DNA of 64,000 nt from JAMLJG01 sp035327585 (GCA_035327585.1 DAOLDD010000021.1:1-64000); one strand, 5' to 3'. Counted from the stretch's first letter, positions 40,880 to 49,834 are shown. A program made the numbers and translations. The notes: generated by a model not told the origin, from the sequence alone.

Positions 40880-42136
40880 ATGTCGCGGGCAATTCAGAAT
40901 GCAAACGTGGTGGTGATGGGCGCCGGCTTGACGGGGTCGTGCATCGCGCTGGAACTGGCGCAACGCGGGATCGACGTGGTGCTCGTGGAGCGCGACGCGC
41001 TTCCGATGAATCGCGCGAGCCTGCGCAACGAGGGCAAAATCCATCTCGGCCTGATCTACGCGAATGACGCTTCCATGCAGACGGCGTCGACCCAGTTGCA
41101 GGGCGCGCTGCAATTCCGGCGCCTGCTCGCGAGCCGGCTCGGCGCGGGCGCGGACCGGATCAGTGTTTCCACGCCGTTCCACTACATCGTCGCGCGGGAC
41201 TCGGTCCTTTCCCCGGACGAACTCGAGGCGCACTACGACCGCTTGCAGGCGGCGTATGAAGGCCTGTGCGCCGATGATGCGTCCTGCGACTACCTCGGCG
41301 CGCGCCCCGAACGGCTCGCGCATCGCCTCCCACGCGCGGCGTGGCACCCGGCCTACCGGGCGGAATCCGCCGCCGCCGTATTCGAGACCGCGGAGCGCGC
41401 GATCGACCCCGCCGACCTCGCACGCGAAATCCGGAGCGCCCTCGCCGCGGAACCGCGCATCGCGTTGCGGACGGGTCACGAGGCGGACGCCATCCAGCTC
41501 GACGGCGATGCGCTGGTGGTCGAAGGGCGTTACGGCGACACCCGCTGGCGCATCCGCGCGCGCAGCGTGGTTAACGCCCTGTGGGAGCAGCGGCTCCGGT
41601 TCGACGCGCAAATGGGGTTGCCGCCGGGCGGCGACTGGCTGCACCGGCTGAAGTACCGCGTCATCGTGAAAACGCCCGACGCGTTGCGCGCCGCGCCATC
41701 CGCGACCGTCGTGCTGGGCCGCTACGGCGACGTCGTCATCCGCCCCGGCGGCACGGCCTACCTGTCCTGGTATCCTGCCGGGTTGCGCGGCTGGACCAAT
41801 GCGACGACGCCGCCGGAGGCATGGGACGCGCCGTGCCGGGGCGAGGTGGACGAAGCGCTCCGCACCGAGATCGTCGAGCAAAGCCTGGCCGGACTCGCGG
41901 ATTGGTGTCCGTCGGTGCGCGGCTGTTCGCCGCTAACCGTTGATGCCGGCGCGATCGTGGCGGTCGGGCATACGGATGTGGACGACCGCGCGAGCGGGCT
42001 GCACGACCGCAGCCGCATCGGCGTGACGACGCGCGGCGGCTATCACAGCGTGGAGCCCGGAAAACTCACGACCGCCCCGCTGTTCGCCCGGGAAGCCGCG
42101 GAGCGCGTCGCCGTCCAACTCGGGGCGCGGGTGTGA
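40880..42136 (+). CDS. FAD-dependent oxidoreductase (DAO family)
   Basis: The 418-aa protein has an N-terminal dinucleotide-binding motif VVVMGAGLTGSCIALELAQRG and VVLVERDAL, followed by a DAO-type core (SLRNEGKIHLGLIYAND). The C-terminal part has a second FAD-contact region near GYHSVEPGKLTTAP. Substrates of this family are amino acids, glycerol-phosphate or similar amines and alcohols. Its stop overlaps the start of a GT2 glycosyltransferase (TGATG), so both act in one pathway, probably of a surface glycan or glycolipid; this is inferred from coupling. Confidence 0.82.
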   Translation: MSRAIQNANVVVMGAGLTGSCIALELAQRGIDVVLVERDALPMNRASLRNEGKIHLGLIYANDASMQTASTQLQGALQFRRLLASRLGAGADRISVSTPFHYIVARDSVLSPDELEAHYDRLQAAYEGLCADDASCDYLGARPERLAHRLPRAAWHPAYRAESAAAVFETAERAIDPADLAREIRSALAAEPRIALRTGHEADAIQLDGDALVVEGRYGDTRWRIRARSVVNALWEQRLRFDAQMGLPPGGDWLHRLKYRVIVKTPDALRAAPSATVVLGRYGDVVIRPGGTAYLSWYPAGLRGWTNATTPPEAWDAPCRGEVDEALRTEIVEQSLAGLADWCPSVRGCSPLTVDAGAIVAVGHTDVDDRASGLHDRSRIGVTTRGGYHSVEPGKLTTAPLFAREAAERVAVQLGARV

Positions 42137-42990
42137 TGTCCGCGACGCGTGTGACCGCGCTCGTGCCGGCGTGGAATGCCGAGCCGTTCATCGAGGCGAC
42201 GCTCGACTCGCTGGCGCGCCAGGACCACGCGAATCTTCGCGTCGTGATTTCGGTCGATGTCTCCACCGACAGAACCGCGGAGGTGTGCGCGGCGTTCGCC
42301 GCGCGCGATTCGCGCTTCAGCGTGATCCGCCAGGCGACCCGCCGGGGCTGGGTGGGCAACGTCAACGCGCTGCTGCGCGAGGTGAACGATGGGTATTGTT
42401 TCTTCGCGTTCCACGACGACCTGCTCGACCCGCCGTACGTGCGCGAGCTGGCGGCGCGGCTTGACGCGAATCCGGGCGCCGTTGTCGCGTTCTCGGACAT
42501 GGATACGCTGGACCGCGCGGGCGTGCGAAAAACGCAGGTGTACGAGGTGTTGGAAGGCGTGATCGACCCCGTTGAACGCGCGCGCCGCCTGCTGCTGAAG
42601 CAGGGCTTTTGGTGGGTGCCGCACCGCGGCTTGTTTCGCGTATCGGTGGGCCGCGAGATCGGCGGCTTGAAGAAGCACCTCGCGGGCGAGTTCAGCGCGG
42701 ACTGGCCCTGGATGCTGCACCTGGCGCTGCGCGGCGAATTCGTGCGCGTGCCCGAGGTGTGGGTCCACAAGCGCTACATGAAATTCAGCCTGTCGCGCAC
42801 CTGGAAATTCAGCAGCCCGCAGGCCATCGCCGTAATTCTGTCCTGTTTTCGCGAGGTGCTGCGCGCGCGCGTTCCGTGGCCCGTCAAGCGGGCGGTGCTG
42901 CCCGTGGTGTTCGACCGGCTCGGTGCCGCGATCCGCCACATGGCGATGTACCGCGCCGACCAGTTGCGGCGCTGGCTCACGAAGGTATGA
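42136..42990 (+). CDS. Glycosyltransferase family 2
   Basis: The 284-aa protein starts with TALVPAWNAEPFIEATLDSLARQ and has ISVDVSTDRTAEV, then the FHDDLLDPPYV (DxD-like) and the downstream FSDMDTLDR region. These are the GT-A features of GT2 enzymes, which move sugar from a nucleotide-sugar donor. The C-terminal part has basic segments that may touch the membrane. ATG at 42,136 overlaps the oxidoreductase stop, so translation is coupled. The acceptor is unknown. Confidence 0.85.
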   Translation: MSATRVTALVPAWNAEPFIEATLDSLARQDHANLRVVISVDVSTDRTAEVCAAFAARDSRFSVIRQATRRGWVGNVNALLREVNDGYCFFAFHDDLLDPPYVRELAARLDANPGAVVAFSDMDTLDRAGVRKTQVYEVLEGVIDPVERARRLLLKQGFWWVPHRGLFRVSVGREIGGLKKHLAGEFSADWPWMLHLALRGEFVRVPEVWVHKRYMKFSLSRTWKFSSPQAIAVILSCFREVLRARVPWPVKRAVLPVVFDRLGAAIRHMAMYRADQLRRWLTKV

Positions 42991-43127
42991 AAACCCTCAA
43001 CGGCTGATGCCGAAATTGCGAATGAGCGAATAACGCGCCCGGAGGTCGCGTTCCACCAGATGAACGTTGAGGAGCGGCTGGTGGAGCGGGCGCTCCGCGC
43101 ACGCTTCTTGATTTGGGCATCAGCCCG

Positions 43128-43754
43128 TCAGGGTTTCAGCCCCATCTTTTCCAACTTCGGGCGGATCACGAACTGGCAATAACCGGCGCGGCGGTTGTTG
43201 ACGTAGTATTCCTGGTGGTACGCCTCGGCCCTGAAAAATTTCGTCGCGGGCGCGACCTGCGTCACAATGGGCTTGGCGTATTTTCCGGAGGCTTGCAGCG
43301 CGGCGATTGACGCCTCAACTGCGACGCGTTGGTCGTCGCTGTGATAGAAGATCGCGGATCGGTATTGCGTGCCGACATCGTTGCCCTGCCGGTTGAGTTG
43401 CGTCGGATCGTGCGCCTGCCAGAACAGGGTGAGCAATTCGGCGAACGTCACGCGTGCCGGGTCGAATTCGATTTCCACCGCCTCCGCGTGGCCGGTGTCG
43501 CCCCCGCAAACCTGCTCATACGTCGGATTTTCCACTTCGCCGCCGAGGTAGCCCGAGTCCGCGCGCAGCACGCCCGGAATCTGGTCGAACACGGCTTCAA
43601 TGCACCAGAAGCACCCGCCCGCGAACGTCGCGATTTCCGTTTTCTCCGGCATGGGTTGATCTCCTTTACCCTGCGTTTTGGCCCCGCCCGCCTGCAGCCA
43701 GCCGACCGCGGCGGCAACGATGAATGCCGGAACGATGAGCAGTTTTGAGTTCAT
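43128..43754 (-). CDS. msrA: Peptide methionine-S-sulfoxide reductase MsrA
   Basis: The 208-aa protein has the catalytic GCFWCIEAVF motif (Cys about residue 48), YLGGEVENPTYEQVCGGDTGHAEAV, and HDPTQLNRQGNDVGTQYRS, all typical of MsrA. It reduces the S-epimer of methionine sulfoxide. An N-terminal hydrophobic segment (IVPAFIVAAAVGWLQAG) precedes the domain, so this form is probably exported or membrane-anchored. The gene is alone, with REP repeats just upstream of its start. Confidence 0.92.
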   Translation of the reverse strand: MNSKLLIVPAFIVAAAVGWLQAGGAKTQGKGDQPMPEKTEIATFAGGCFWCIEAVFDQIPGVLRADSGYLGGEVENPTYEQVCGGDTGHAEAVEIEFDPARVTFAELLTLFWQAHDPTQLNRQGNDVGTQYRSAIFYHSDDQRVAVEASIAALQASGKYAKPIVTQVAPATKFFRAEAYHQEYYVNNRRAGYCQFVIRPKLEKMGLKP

Positions 43755-43797
43755 ACCCCTACGTCGCGCGGGCCGTGCTCCACCTTACGCCGTGATC

Positions 43798-43880
43798 CCC
43801 CCGGCGGGGGCGCCGGGGGCTCCACGGACGTGATGAAGCCATCTCGCGATGGAGCCCCCCGCGCCCTCGCGGGGGGGGTC
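43798..43880. repeat. REP-like palindromic repeat, copy 1
   Basis: An 83-bp block with internal palindromes (CCCCCGGCGGGGG, GGCTCCA paired with TGGAGCC, and CCATC/GATGG around TCGCGA). A near-identical block lies on the other side of the transposase gene at 44,415-44,495. It overlaps the last bases of the transposase gene. Confidence 0.85.
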
Positions 43881-44340
43881 AAAACCTCAGCACATGAATT
43901 CTCCCCCGATAAGGCCACGATTCCGGGTCAGCGGCAAGCCCGGCCCTTACCGGGTTGGCTTCCACATAAGCCCACTTCTCGGAATAATTCTCCCCGCTCC
44001 TAAGATAGCGATCAAAATAGTTTTCCTGCCAGACCGATCCTTCGATGCCCTGCTTTCGAGCGATCAAGCGTGCACTGACGGACTTCCACATGCCGACCCA
44101 GTTCTTCATGCCGTCGGCTGTCCGCGATGCGCGGGCGAAGAAATGCACATGGTCGGGCATGAGCAAATAGTCGCCCACCCACCACCCGTTCAAGGACGCG
44201 GAGCGTTCCCAAATTTCGCGCAGCGTTTCATGGACAAACGGATTTGCAAGGAAGGGTCGCCGATGAAGAGTGACCACCGTGAAAAAGACCAGCGGCTCGG
44301 AGGCGAACGGGGCAACATGCGCCAGACGTCGATGCGGCAT
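43879..44340 (-). CDS. REP-associated tyrosine transposase (RAYT, Y1_Tnp)
   Basis: From ATG 44,340 the protein is 153 aa. It has the HUH motif in LLMPDHVHFFARAS (about residue 65-78) and the late Y1 region WQENYFDRYLRSGENYSEKWAYVEANPVRAGL, typical of IS200/IS605-like RAYT proteins that process REP single strands by a tyrosine. Near-identical REP blocks flank the gene, and its stop lies inside block 1. It is probably active or recently active as a REP-RAYT unit between msrA and obgE. Confidence 0.88.
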   Translation of the reverse strand: MPHRRLAHVAPFASEPLVFFTVVTLHRRPFLANPFVHETLREIWERSASLNGWWVGDYLLMPDHVHFFARASRTADGMKNWVGMWKSVSARLIARKQGIEGSVWQENYFDRYLRSGENYSEKWAYVEANPVRAGLAADPESWPYRGRIHVLRF

Positions 44341-44414
44341 GGTGAAAGCAAAGAGCGGATGTCGGATGGGGTCAAGTCGATTGCTTCGCGTGAAGCGGAG
44401 TTTGGAAGAGCCCT

Positions 44415-44495
44415 CCCCCGGCGGGGGCGCCGGGGGCTCCAATGGCGTGTTGAAGCCATCTCGCGATGGAGCCCCCCGCGCCATCGCGGGGGGTC
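44415..44495. repeat. REP-like palindromic repeat, copy 2
   Basis: An 81-bp block nearly identical to 43,798-43,880 (few substitutions plus two missing bases near the end). The obgE stop codon is formed by the last bases of this block, as is the RAYT stop in copy 1. Confidence 0.85.
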
Positions 44496-45585
44496 ATTCC
44501 GCCAAAAACGTCCGCCGGCCGCGGCGCCAGTCGTGGAGCAGGGTGCGCAGGGATTCGACGCCGTCTTTGGTGGAGGCGGAGAGGGGGAGGGGGTCGATGC
44601 CGGTGGCGGCGCGGAAAGCCTTCAAATTTTCGGCGGCCTCCGGCACATCCATTTTGTTCGCGACGACGAGGAAGGGGCGCGTGGCGAGGGCTTCCGCGTA
44701 GAGGCGCAGCTCCTCCTTGAGGTGCGCAAAATCCTCGGCCGGATTCCGTCCGTCTGCGCCGGCCATGTCGATGACATAGAGCAGGAAGCGCGAGCGCTCA
44801 ATGTGGCGCAGGAAATCGTGGCCGAGGCCGATGCCTTCGTGCGCGCCGTCGATCAATCCGGGGATGTCGGCGATGCGCAGCGAGGTGTAGTCCTCGAACT
44901 GGAGCGTGCCGATCAGCGGGTTCAGCGTCGTGAACGGGTAGGGCGCGATTTTCGGATGCGCCGCGGTGAGGGCGCTCAGCAGCGTCGACTTGCCGGCGTT
45001 CGGATAGCCGACGAGCCCGATGTCGGCCACCGTCTTCAGTTCCATGACAATCGTACGCGCCTCGCCCGCGGTGCCCGGCGAAAATTCCGTCGGGGCCCGG
45101 TTGGTCGATGACTTGAAATGGATGTTGCCGCGCCCGCCGCGCCCGCCCTGCGCGATAAGCAGCGTATCGCCATCGGCGACGACCTCGCCGAGAAATTCGC
45201 GTTCCGCGTTGTAGATCACCTCGCGCGGATGGCGGTCATCGTCATCATCCGGCACCGGCGCGCCCGGTTCGACCGAGGGGATGTGCCACGCCTGCGTGCC
45301 GCACGGCACGAGCAGGAAAAGATCGTCCCCGCATTCGCCGGTCTGCTGCGCGCCGCGTCCGCGTCCGCCGTGCCGCGCGCGCTGGATCGGCTGGAAATAC
45401 AGGCTCACCAGCGAATCGACGTCCTTGCTCGCCTTGAGGAATACGCTACCGCCCTGGCCGCCATCCCCGCCGTCCGGCCCGCCCTCGGGCACATATTTTT
45501 CGCGGCGGAACGACGCGCAGCCATCCCCGCCGTTTCCGGCGAAGACCTGCACCGCGACGCGGTCCTTGAATGCAATGCCTTTCAT
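44494..45585 (-). CDS. obgE: GTPase ObgE/CgtA
   Basis: The 363-aa protein has the Gly-rich Obg domain (residues 1 to about 165: FKDRVAVQVFAGNGGDGCASFRREKYVPEGGPDGGDGG) and then the GTPase domain with G1 GYPNAGKST, G3 DIPGLIDGA, G4 NKMD and the G5 SAST region. It binds the large ribosomal subunit and supports its assembly. ATG 45,585 is preceded by a long pyrimidine-rich leader with no Shine-Dalgarno sequence. A terminator stands between it and rpmA, so it seems to have its own promoter. Confidence 0.95.
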   Translation of the reverse strand: MKGIAFKDRVAVQVFAGNGGDGCASFRREKYVPEGGPDGGDGGQGGSVFLKASKDVDSLVSLYFQPIQRARHGGRGRGAQQTGECGDDLFLLVPCGTQAWHIPSVEPGAPVPDDDDDRHPREVIYNAEREFLGEVVADGDTLLIAQGGRGGRGNIHFKSSTNRAPTEFSPGTAGEARTIVMELKTVADIGLVGYPNAGKSTLLSALTAAHPKIAPYPFTTLNPLIGTLQFEDYTSLRIADIPGLIDGAHEGIGLGHDFLRHIERSRFLLYVIDMAGADGRNPAEDFAHLKEELRLYAEALATRPFLVVANKMDVPEAAENLKAFRAATGIDPLPLSASTKDGVESLRTLLHDWRRGRRTFLAE

Positions 45586-45647
45586 GGGGAAGGGAGGCGG
45601 GAGGGAGGAAGAAAAGGAGAAGGCATGGAGTAGGGGGGAGAAAAAAG

Positions 45648-45677
45648 AAGCGCGCCCGGCCGGGGCCGGACGCGCTT
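45648..45677 (-). terminator. Rho-independent terminator between rpmA and obgE
   Basis: AAGCGCG-c-CCGGCC (45,648-45,661) pairs with GGCCGG-a-CGCGCTT (45,664-45,677), followed on the minus strand by a CTTCTTTTTT run. It lies 21 bases past the rpmA stop and would end most rplU-rpmA transcripts before obgE. Confidence 0.85.
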
Positions 45678-45697
45678 TCCTTAAGATTGCCTTCGCA

Positions 45698-45952
45698 TCA
45701 GGCCGTTGCAGTTTCGCGGATGTTGATCCGTTTGCCGCCGCGGTCAAACGCGACCGTTCCGTTTTTCAGCGCGAACAACGAGAAGTCGCGTGCCTGGCGG
45801 ACGTTGACGCCCGCGACGAACTTCGTGCCGAGCTGGCGCACCAAAATGCTGCCGGCCGTGACCTGTTCGCCGCCGAACGCCTTGACCCCGCGACGCTGGC
45901 TCTGGCTGTCGCGGCCGTTACGAGTGGATCCTTGTCCTTTTTTATGTGCCAT
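45698..45952 (-). CDS. rpmA: 50S ribosomal protein L27
   Basis: The 84-aa protein has the L27 start AHKKGQGSTRNGRDSQSQRRGVKAFGGEQV and the later RQARDFSLFALKNGTVAF. L27's N-terminus reaches the peptidyl transferase centre. It is 13 bases after rplU in the usual order. There is no extended N-terminal pro-sequence, unlike in Firmicutes. Confidence 0.97.
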   Translation of the reverse strand: MAHKKGQGSTRNGRDSQSQRRGVKAFGGEQVTAGSILVRQLGTKFVAGVNVRQARDFSLFALKNGTVAFDRGGKRINIRETATA

Positions 45953-45965
45953 GACGCACCTCCGA

Positions 45966-46283
45966 TCAGGCCGAAATCGCTTCCACCTTCAGGCGGGTCA
46001 GGCTCTGACGATGCCCGACCTTGCGGTGGTAGCCCTTGCGGCGTTTCTTTTTGAAATTAATGACTTTTTCGCCCCGGTGCTGGTCGACGACCGTGGCCGT
46101 TACCGTGGCGCCCGCGACGAGCGGAGCCCCTACGGTCAGCGCGGCGCCCGCGTTGAACGCGAGGACGCGATCCAGCGTAACCTTTTCACCAGCTGCGACA
46201 TCCAACTTCTCGACGTCGAGCACATCGCCCTGTTTTACGCGATACTGCTTGCCGCCGGTCTCAATTACTGCATAAGCATCCAT
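45966..46283 (-). CDS. rplU: 50S ribosomal protein L21
   Basis: The 105-aa protein starts MDAYAVIETGGKQYRVKQGDVLDVEKL and ends GKVIN-FKKKRRKGYHRKVGHRQ and SLTRLKVEAI, as L21 does. It binds 23S rRNA. ATG 46,283 has GGGGAAA upstream. It heads the rplU-rpmA unit. Confidence 0.97.
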   Translation of the reverse strand: MDAYAVIETGGKQYRVKQGDVLDVEKLDVAAGEKVTLDRVLAFNAGAALTVGAPLVAGATVTATVVDQHRGEKVINFKKKRRKGYHRKVGHRQSLTRLKVEAISA

Positions 46284-46327
46284 GGAATTTCCCCGAACAA
46301 AGGGGTGGAAGCTAAAGCACCCACGCC

Positions 46328-47008
46328 ATGCTGTCAACTGCCAAACCGAAACATAAGGTGGTTCATGTGCCGAAGCACATGCCCCGCTCCGTCCCGCCGC
46401 GCCGCCGCCGGATTCAGTGGCCGTGGGTCCGCCTCGCGCTGATGGCGCTGGGTGGCCTTACCCTGCTCGCCGTGACCGCCGACCTTTCCTCCATGCGGCT
46501 TCAGGCGGACAAGGCGGTCGCGCCCGACGGGGAATCCAGTCTCGTGGCCGACGCGTTGATCGCAGTGTCCACCGCCACGAACCGTTACGCCGACTTCGCG
46601 GGCCGTTTCACCGCGCCGCATCCCCCGTCGTGGGCGGTGTATCCCTACAAAAATCCCGGCGACTACGACGTGACCCTGCGCGGTCCGCACCGGATGGAAG
46701 TGGCGATCATGACGCGCCCCATCGGCGCCGGCGGGCTCGCCGCGGTGCACGCCGAACTCAAGGCGACCGAGTCGCGCCTGCGCATCGTGACGAATATCGA
46801 GGAGACGGAGTTCCACGGCTATCCCGCGTACCGCCGCCTCCTCCCGCTCGGCACCATCACCGTCGAGGCCATCGACTTCGCCGCCGGCCCGCTCCACGTC
46901 CACCTCGCCGCCAGCGCCCCGCGCAGCTCATTCGACGACCTGCGCCCCGTGTTGGCGGAGATGATGGAGGGGGTGCGGGTGAATGACCAAATGACGAATG
47001 ACGAATGA
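46328..47008 (+). CDS. Single-pass membrane protein, 226 aa
   Basis: A basic N-terminus (about 30 residues, many Arg/Lys/His) precedes one membrane segment (VRLALMALGGLTLLAVTADL). A predicted periplasmic part follows (FAGRFTAPHPPSWAVYPYKNPGDYDVTLRGPHRMEVAIMTRP, later FHGYPAYRRLLPL), which may be a beta-sandwich. No catalytic motif is seen. The C-terminal residues come from a short repeat array in the DNA. Function unknown; it is divergent from rplU. Confidence 0.65.
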   Translation: MLSTAKPKHKVVHVPKHMPRSVPPRRRRIQWPWVRLALMALGGLTLLAVTADLSSMRLQADKAVAPDGESSLVADALIAVSTATNRYADFAGRFTAPHPPSWAVYPYKNPGDYDVTLRGPHRMEVAIMTRPIGAGGLAAVHAELKATESRLRIVTNIEETEFHGYPAYRRLLPLGTITVEAIDFAAGPLHVHLAASAPRSSFDDLRPVLAEMMEGVRVNDQMTNDE

Positions 47009-47080
47009 CCAATGACGGAATGGCGAATGACCAATGAGGGAATGACCAATGGTCATTGGGACTTGGGCATTGGTCATTTT
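46981..47080. repeat. Degenerate tandem AATGACCA/AATGACGA repeats
   Basis: About ten short units of the type GAATGACCA run from the end of the membrane-protein gene into the spacer, ending in an inverted pair (AATGACCAAT with ATTGGTCATT). An adjacent ACGTCTGTAA motif is repeated at 47,084-47,120. Such arrays are usually slippage products. Confidence 0.7.
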
Positions 47081-47185
47081 TACAACGTCTGTAAAAGCTT
47101 ATTGGGGCGTTTCCAACGTCTGTAATTTACAGACCCTGTAAAATTTTGCTGACACCCGACACCTGACACCCGAACACTTCCCCGC

Positions 47186-49684
47186 ATGTCCGAAACCACG
47201 CCCATGATGGCCCAGTACCGGCGGATTCGCGCGGAGTTGCCGCCGGATACAATCCTGTTTTTCCGGCTGGGCGATTTCTATGAGATGTTTTTTGACGACG
47301 CGAAGACGGCGTCGCAGATCCTCGACATCGCGCTGACGAAGCGGCAGAGCACGCCGATGTGCGGGGTGCCGTTCCACAGCTCGGAGATGTACCTCGCGAA
47401 GCTGATCCGCGCGGGGCTCAAGGTCGCGATCTGCGACCAGATGGAGGACCCGTCGGCGGCGAAGGGCATCGTGCGGCGCGAGGTGACGCGCGTGGTGACA
47501 CCGGGCACGGTGCTGGAGGACCACGTCCTCGAATCCCGCCGGAACAACTATCTCGCGGGCCTCTGCCCGGACGGCGGACGCTTCGGGCTCGCGTTCCTCG
47601 ACCTGTCCACCGGCGCGTTTTGGATCGAAGAGGCGGGCACGCCCGCGGCGGTGCAGCAGCACCTCGCGCGCTACGCGCCGGCGGAATGCGTGGTGCCGGA
47701 GCCCGCGCGCGACGACCCGGCGGTGCGCGGCTTTTTTCCCTCCGGCGGCGGGCCGCTGTTGACGCCGCACGACGAGTGGACATTCGAGACGGAGTCGGCG
47801 GCCGATTTGTTGACGCGCCATTTCAAGGTGCATTCGCTGGACGGCTTCGGCGTGCGCGACTGCCCGCTCGGCCTGCGCGCGGCGGGGGCGGTGCTGCATT
47901 ACGTGAGCACGGCGCTGCGGCGCTCGGTGGATCACGTTCGCGCGGTGCGCGTGAAGTACGAGCGCGATTACATGCTGCTCGACGAGACCACGCTGCGGAA
48001 CCTCGATCTCGTCGACGGTCCCGGCGCGGCGCGGAGCGCGACGGTGCTGGGCGTGCTGGATGTGACGCGTACGCCGATGGGCGCGCGGCTGCTGCGCGAC
48101 TGGCTGACGCGCCCGTTGCTGGACCTGGCCGCGATCCACGCCCGGCACGACGCCGTCGAACGCCTCACGAAGGAGCGCAACACGCTGGCGGAACTGCGCG
48201 AGGCCCTCGCGGAGATCAAGGATTTGGAGCGGCTCATCGCGCGCCTGAACGCGGGGACCGGAAATGCGCGCGACGCGCGGGCGCTCGGTCGTTCGCTCGC
48301 CGGCGTGCCCGGTGTGAAGTCGCTGCTCGCGCCGCTGGCGGCGCCGTTGCTTGCGGAACTCGACGCCGCGCTGCAGCCGCTGCCCGCGCTGGTGGAGCTG
48401 CTGGAGCGCGCGCTGGTGGACGAACCGCCCGCGCCGATCAAGGAGGGCGGCCTGTTCAAGCCGGGGTATCACGCGGAACTCGACGAGTTGCGCGCCGCGG
48501 CGAGCACGGGCAGGCAGTGGCTGCTGGAGTACCAGCAGCGCGAGCAGGAACGCACCGGGATCACGTCGCTGAAGGTCCGGCACAACAGCGTGTTCGGCTA
48601 CTACATCGAGGTGACGAAGGCGAATCTCGACAAGGTGCCCGCCGACTACATCCGCAAGCAGACGATCGCGAACGGCGAGCGGTTCATCACGCCGGAGTTG
48701 AAGGAATACGAGCACAAGATCATGGGTGCGCAGGAGAAGTCGATTGCGCTTGAGCTGGAGCTCTTCCTCGCGTTGCGCGGCCAGATCGTGGCGGAGACGG
48801 CGGCGATCCAGCGGACGGCGGAGGCGATCGCGCAGCTCGACGCGCTGGCCTCGCTCGCGGACCGCGCGCTGGCGTTGCGCTACGTGCGGCCCGCGATGAG
48901 CGACGGGTCCACGCTGCGGTTGAAGGAGAGCCGGCACCCGGTGGTCGAGGCGTTGCCCGGCGCGGAGCGGTTTGTGCCGAACGACGCGCTGCTCGACGGG
49001 AACACGAACCAGCTCATCCTGATCACCGGCCCGAACATGGCCGGCAAATCGACGTATATCCGGCAGGTCGCGCTGCTGGTGGTGCTGGCGCAGGCGGGTT
49101 CGTTCGTACCCGCGGACGAGGCGGAAATCGGGCTGGTGGACCGCGTGTTCACGCGCGTCGGCGCGAGCGACGACCTCGCGCGCGGGCGCAGCACCTTCAT
49201 GGTCGAGATGCAGGAGACCGCGAACATCCTGAACAACGCGACGCCGCGCAGCCTGATCGTGCTGGATGAAATCGGACGCGGCACGAGCACGTTCGACGGC
49301 ATCAGCATCGCGTGGGCCGTAGCCGAGTTCCTGCACAACGATCCGCGCGTGAAGGCGAAGACGCTGTTCGCGACGCACTACCACGAGCTGACCGACCTCG
49401 CGCTGACGCTGCCCGGCGTGAAGAATTACAATGTGCTCGTGCGCGAGAGCGGCGACCGCATCGCGTTCATCCGCCGCATCATGCCTGGCGCGGCGGACAA
49501 GAGTTACGGCATCCAGGTCGCGCGTCTCGCCGGTCTGCCCACCGAGGTCATCGGTCGCGCCCGCGAAATCCTCCGCAACCTGGAGGAGGGCGAGTTCGAG
49601 GAATCCGGCCAGCCGAAACTGGCGAAGCGGTACGGCAAAAGGGCCGCGGCGAATCCGAACCAGTTGAGCCTGTTCGATTCGTGA
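47186..49684 (+). CDS. mutS: DNA mismatch repair protein MutS
   Basis: The 832-aa protein has the mismatch-binding N-terminal domain with the Phe-x-Glu motif in GDFYEMFF (F31, E33), CGVPFHS, the lever and clamp regions, and the C-terminal ATPase with Walker A ITGPNMAGKSTYIRQ (about residue 615), TFMVEMQET, LDEIGRGTSTFDG and ATHYHEL. It recognises mispairs and recruits MutL. Length is usual for MutS1. The upstream spacer is repetitive, and a palindromic element follows the gene. Confidence 0.96.
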   Translation: MSETTPMMAQYRRIRAELPPDTILFFRLGDFYEMFFDDAKTASQILDIALTKRQSTPMCGVPFHSSEMYLAKLIRAGLKVAICDQMEDPSAAKGIVRREVTRVVTPGTVLEDHVLESRRNNYLAGLCPDGGRFGLAFLDLSTGAFWIEEAGTPAAVQQHLARYAPAECVVPEPARDDPAVRGFFPSGGGPLLTPHDEWTFETESAADLLTRHFKVHSLDGFGVRDCPLGLRAAGAVLHYVSTALRRSVDHVRAVRVKYERDYMLLDETTLRNLDLVDGPGAARSATVLGVLDVTRTPMGARLLRDWLTRPLLDLAAIHARHDAVERLTKERNTLAELREALAEIKDLERLIARLNAGTGNARDARALGRSLAGVPGVKSLLAPLAAPLLAELDAALQPLPALVELLERALVDEPPAPIKEGGLFKPGYHAELDELRAAASTGRQWLLEYQQREQERTGITSLKVRHNSVFGYYIEVTKANLDKVPADYIRKQTIANGERFITPELKEYEHKIMGAQEKSIALELELFLALRGQIVAETAAIQRTAEAIAQLDALASLADRALALRYVRPAMSDGSTLRLKESRHPVVEALPGAERFVPNDALLDGNTNQLILITGPNMAGKSTYIRQVALLVVLAQAGSFVPADEAEIGLVDRVFTRVGASDDLARGRSTFMVEMQETANILNNATPRSLIVLDEIGRGTSTFDGISIAWAVAEFLHNDPRVKAKTLFATHYHELTDLALTLPGVKNYNVLVRESGDRIAFIRRIMPGAADKSYGIQVARLAGLPTEVIGRAREILRNLEEGEFEESGQPKLAKRYGKRAAANPNQLSLFDS

Positions 49685-49686
49685 CA

Positions 49687-49834
49687 GCGCATCTGCGATT
49701 CATGGAATGATCCCCGTATTCCTTCCGGCGACAGAGCGCCGGAACTACAGCGTCTCCATCCGTCGGACTGTTGTAGCTCCGCCGCTCTGTCGGCGGAGGC
49801 CCTGGCCTTGGCGGTCAATGAATCGCAGGTGCGC
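49687..49834. mobile_element. Palindromic MITE-like element
   Basis: Outer inverted arms of 17 bp (49,687-49,703 and 49,818-49,834, one mismatch) enclose inner arms of about 25 bp (49,725-49,749 and 49,772-49,796, containing CGACAGAGCG and CGCTCTGTCG). No gene is inside. Nested long inverted repeats in 148 bp fit a non-autonomous element such as a MITE or a large REP. Confidence 0.65.

Noticed and set aside
47099..49384. 761-aa leftward open frame over mutS
   Set aside because: Antisense shadow of mutS in GC-rich DNA, extremely Arg/Gln/His-rich.
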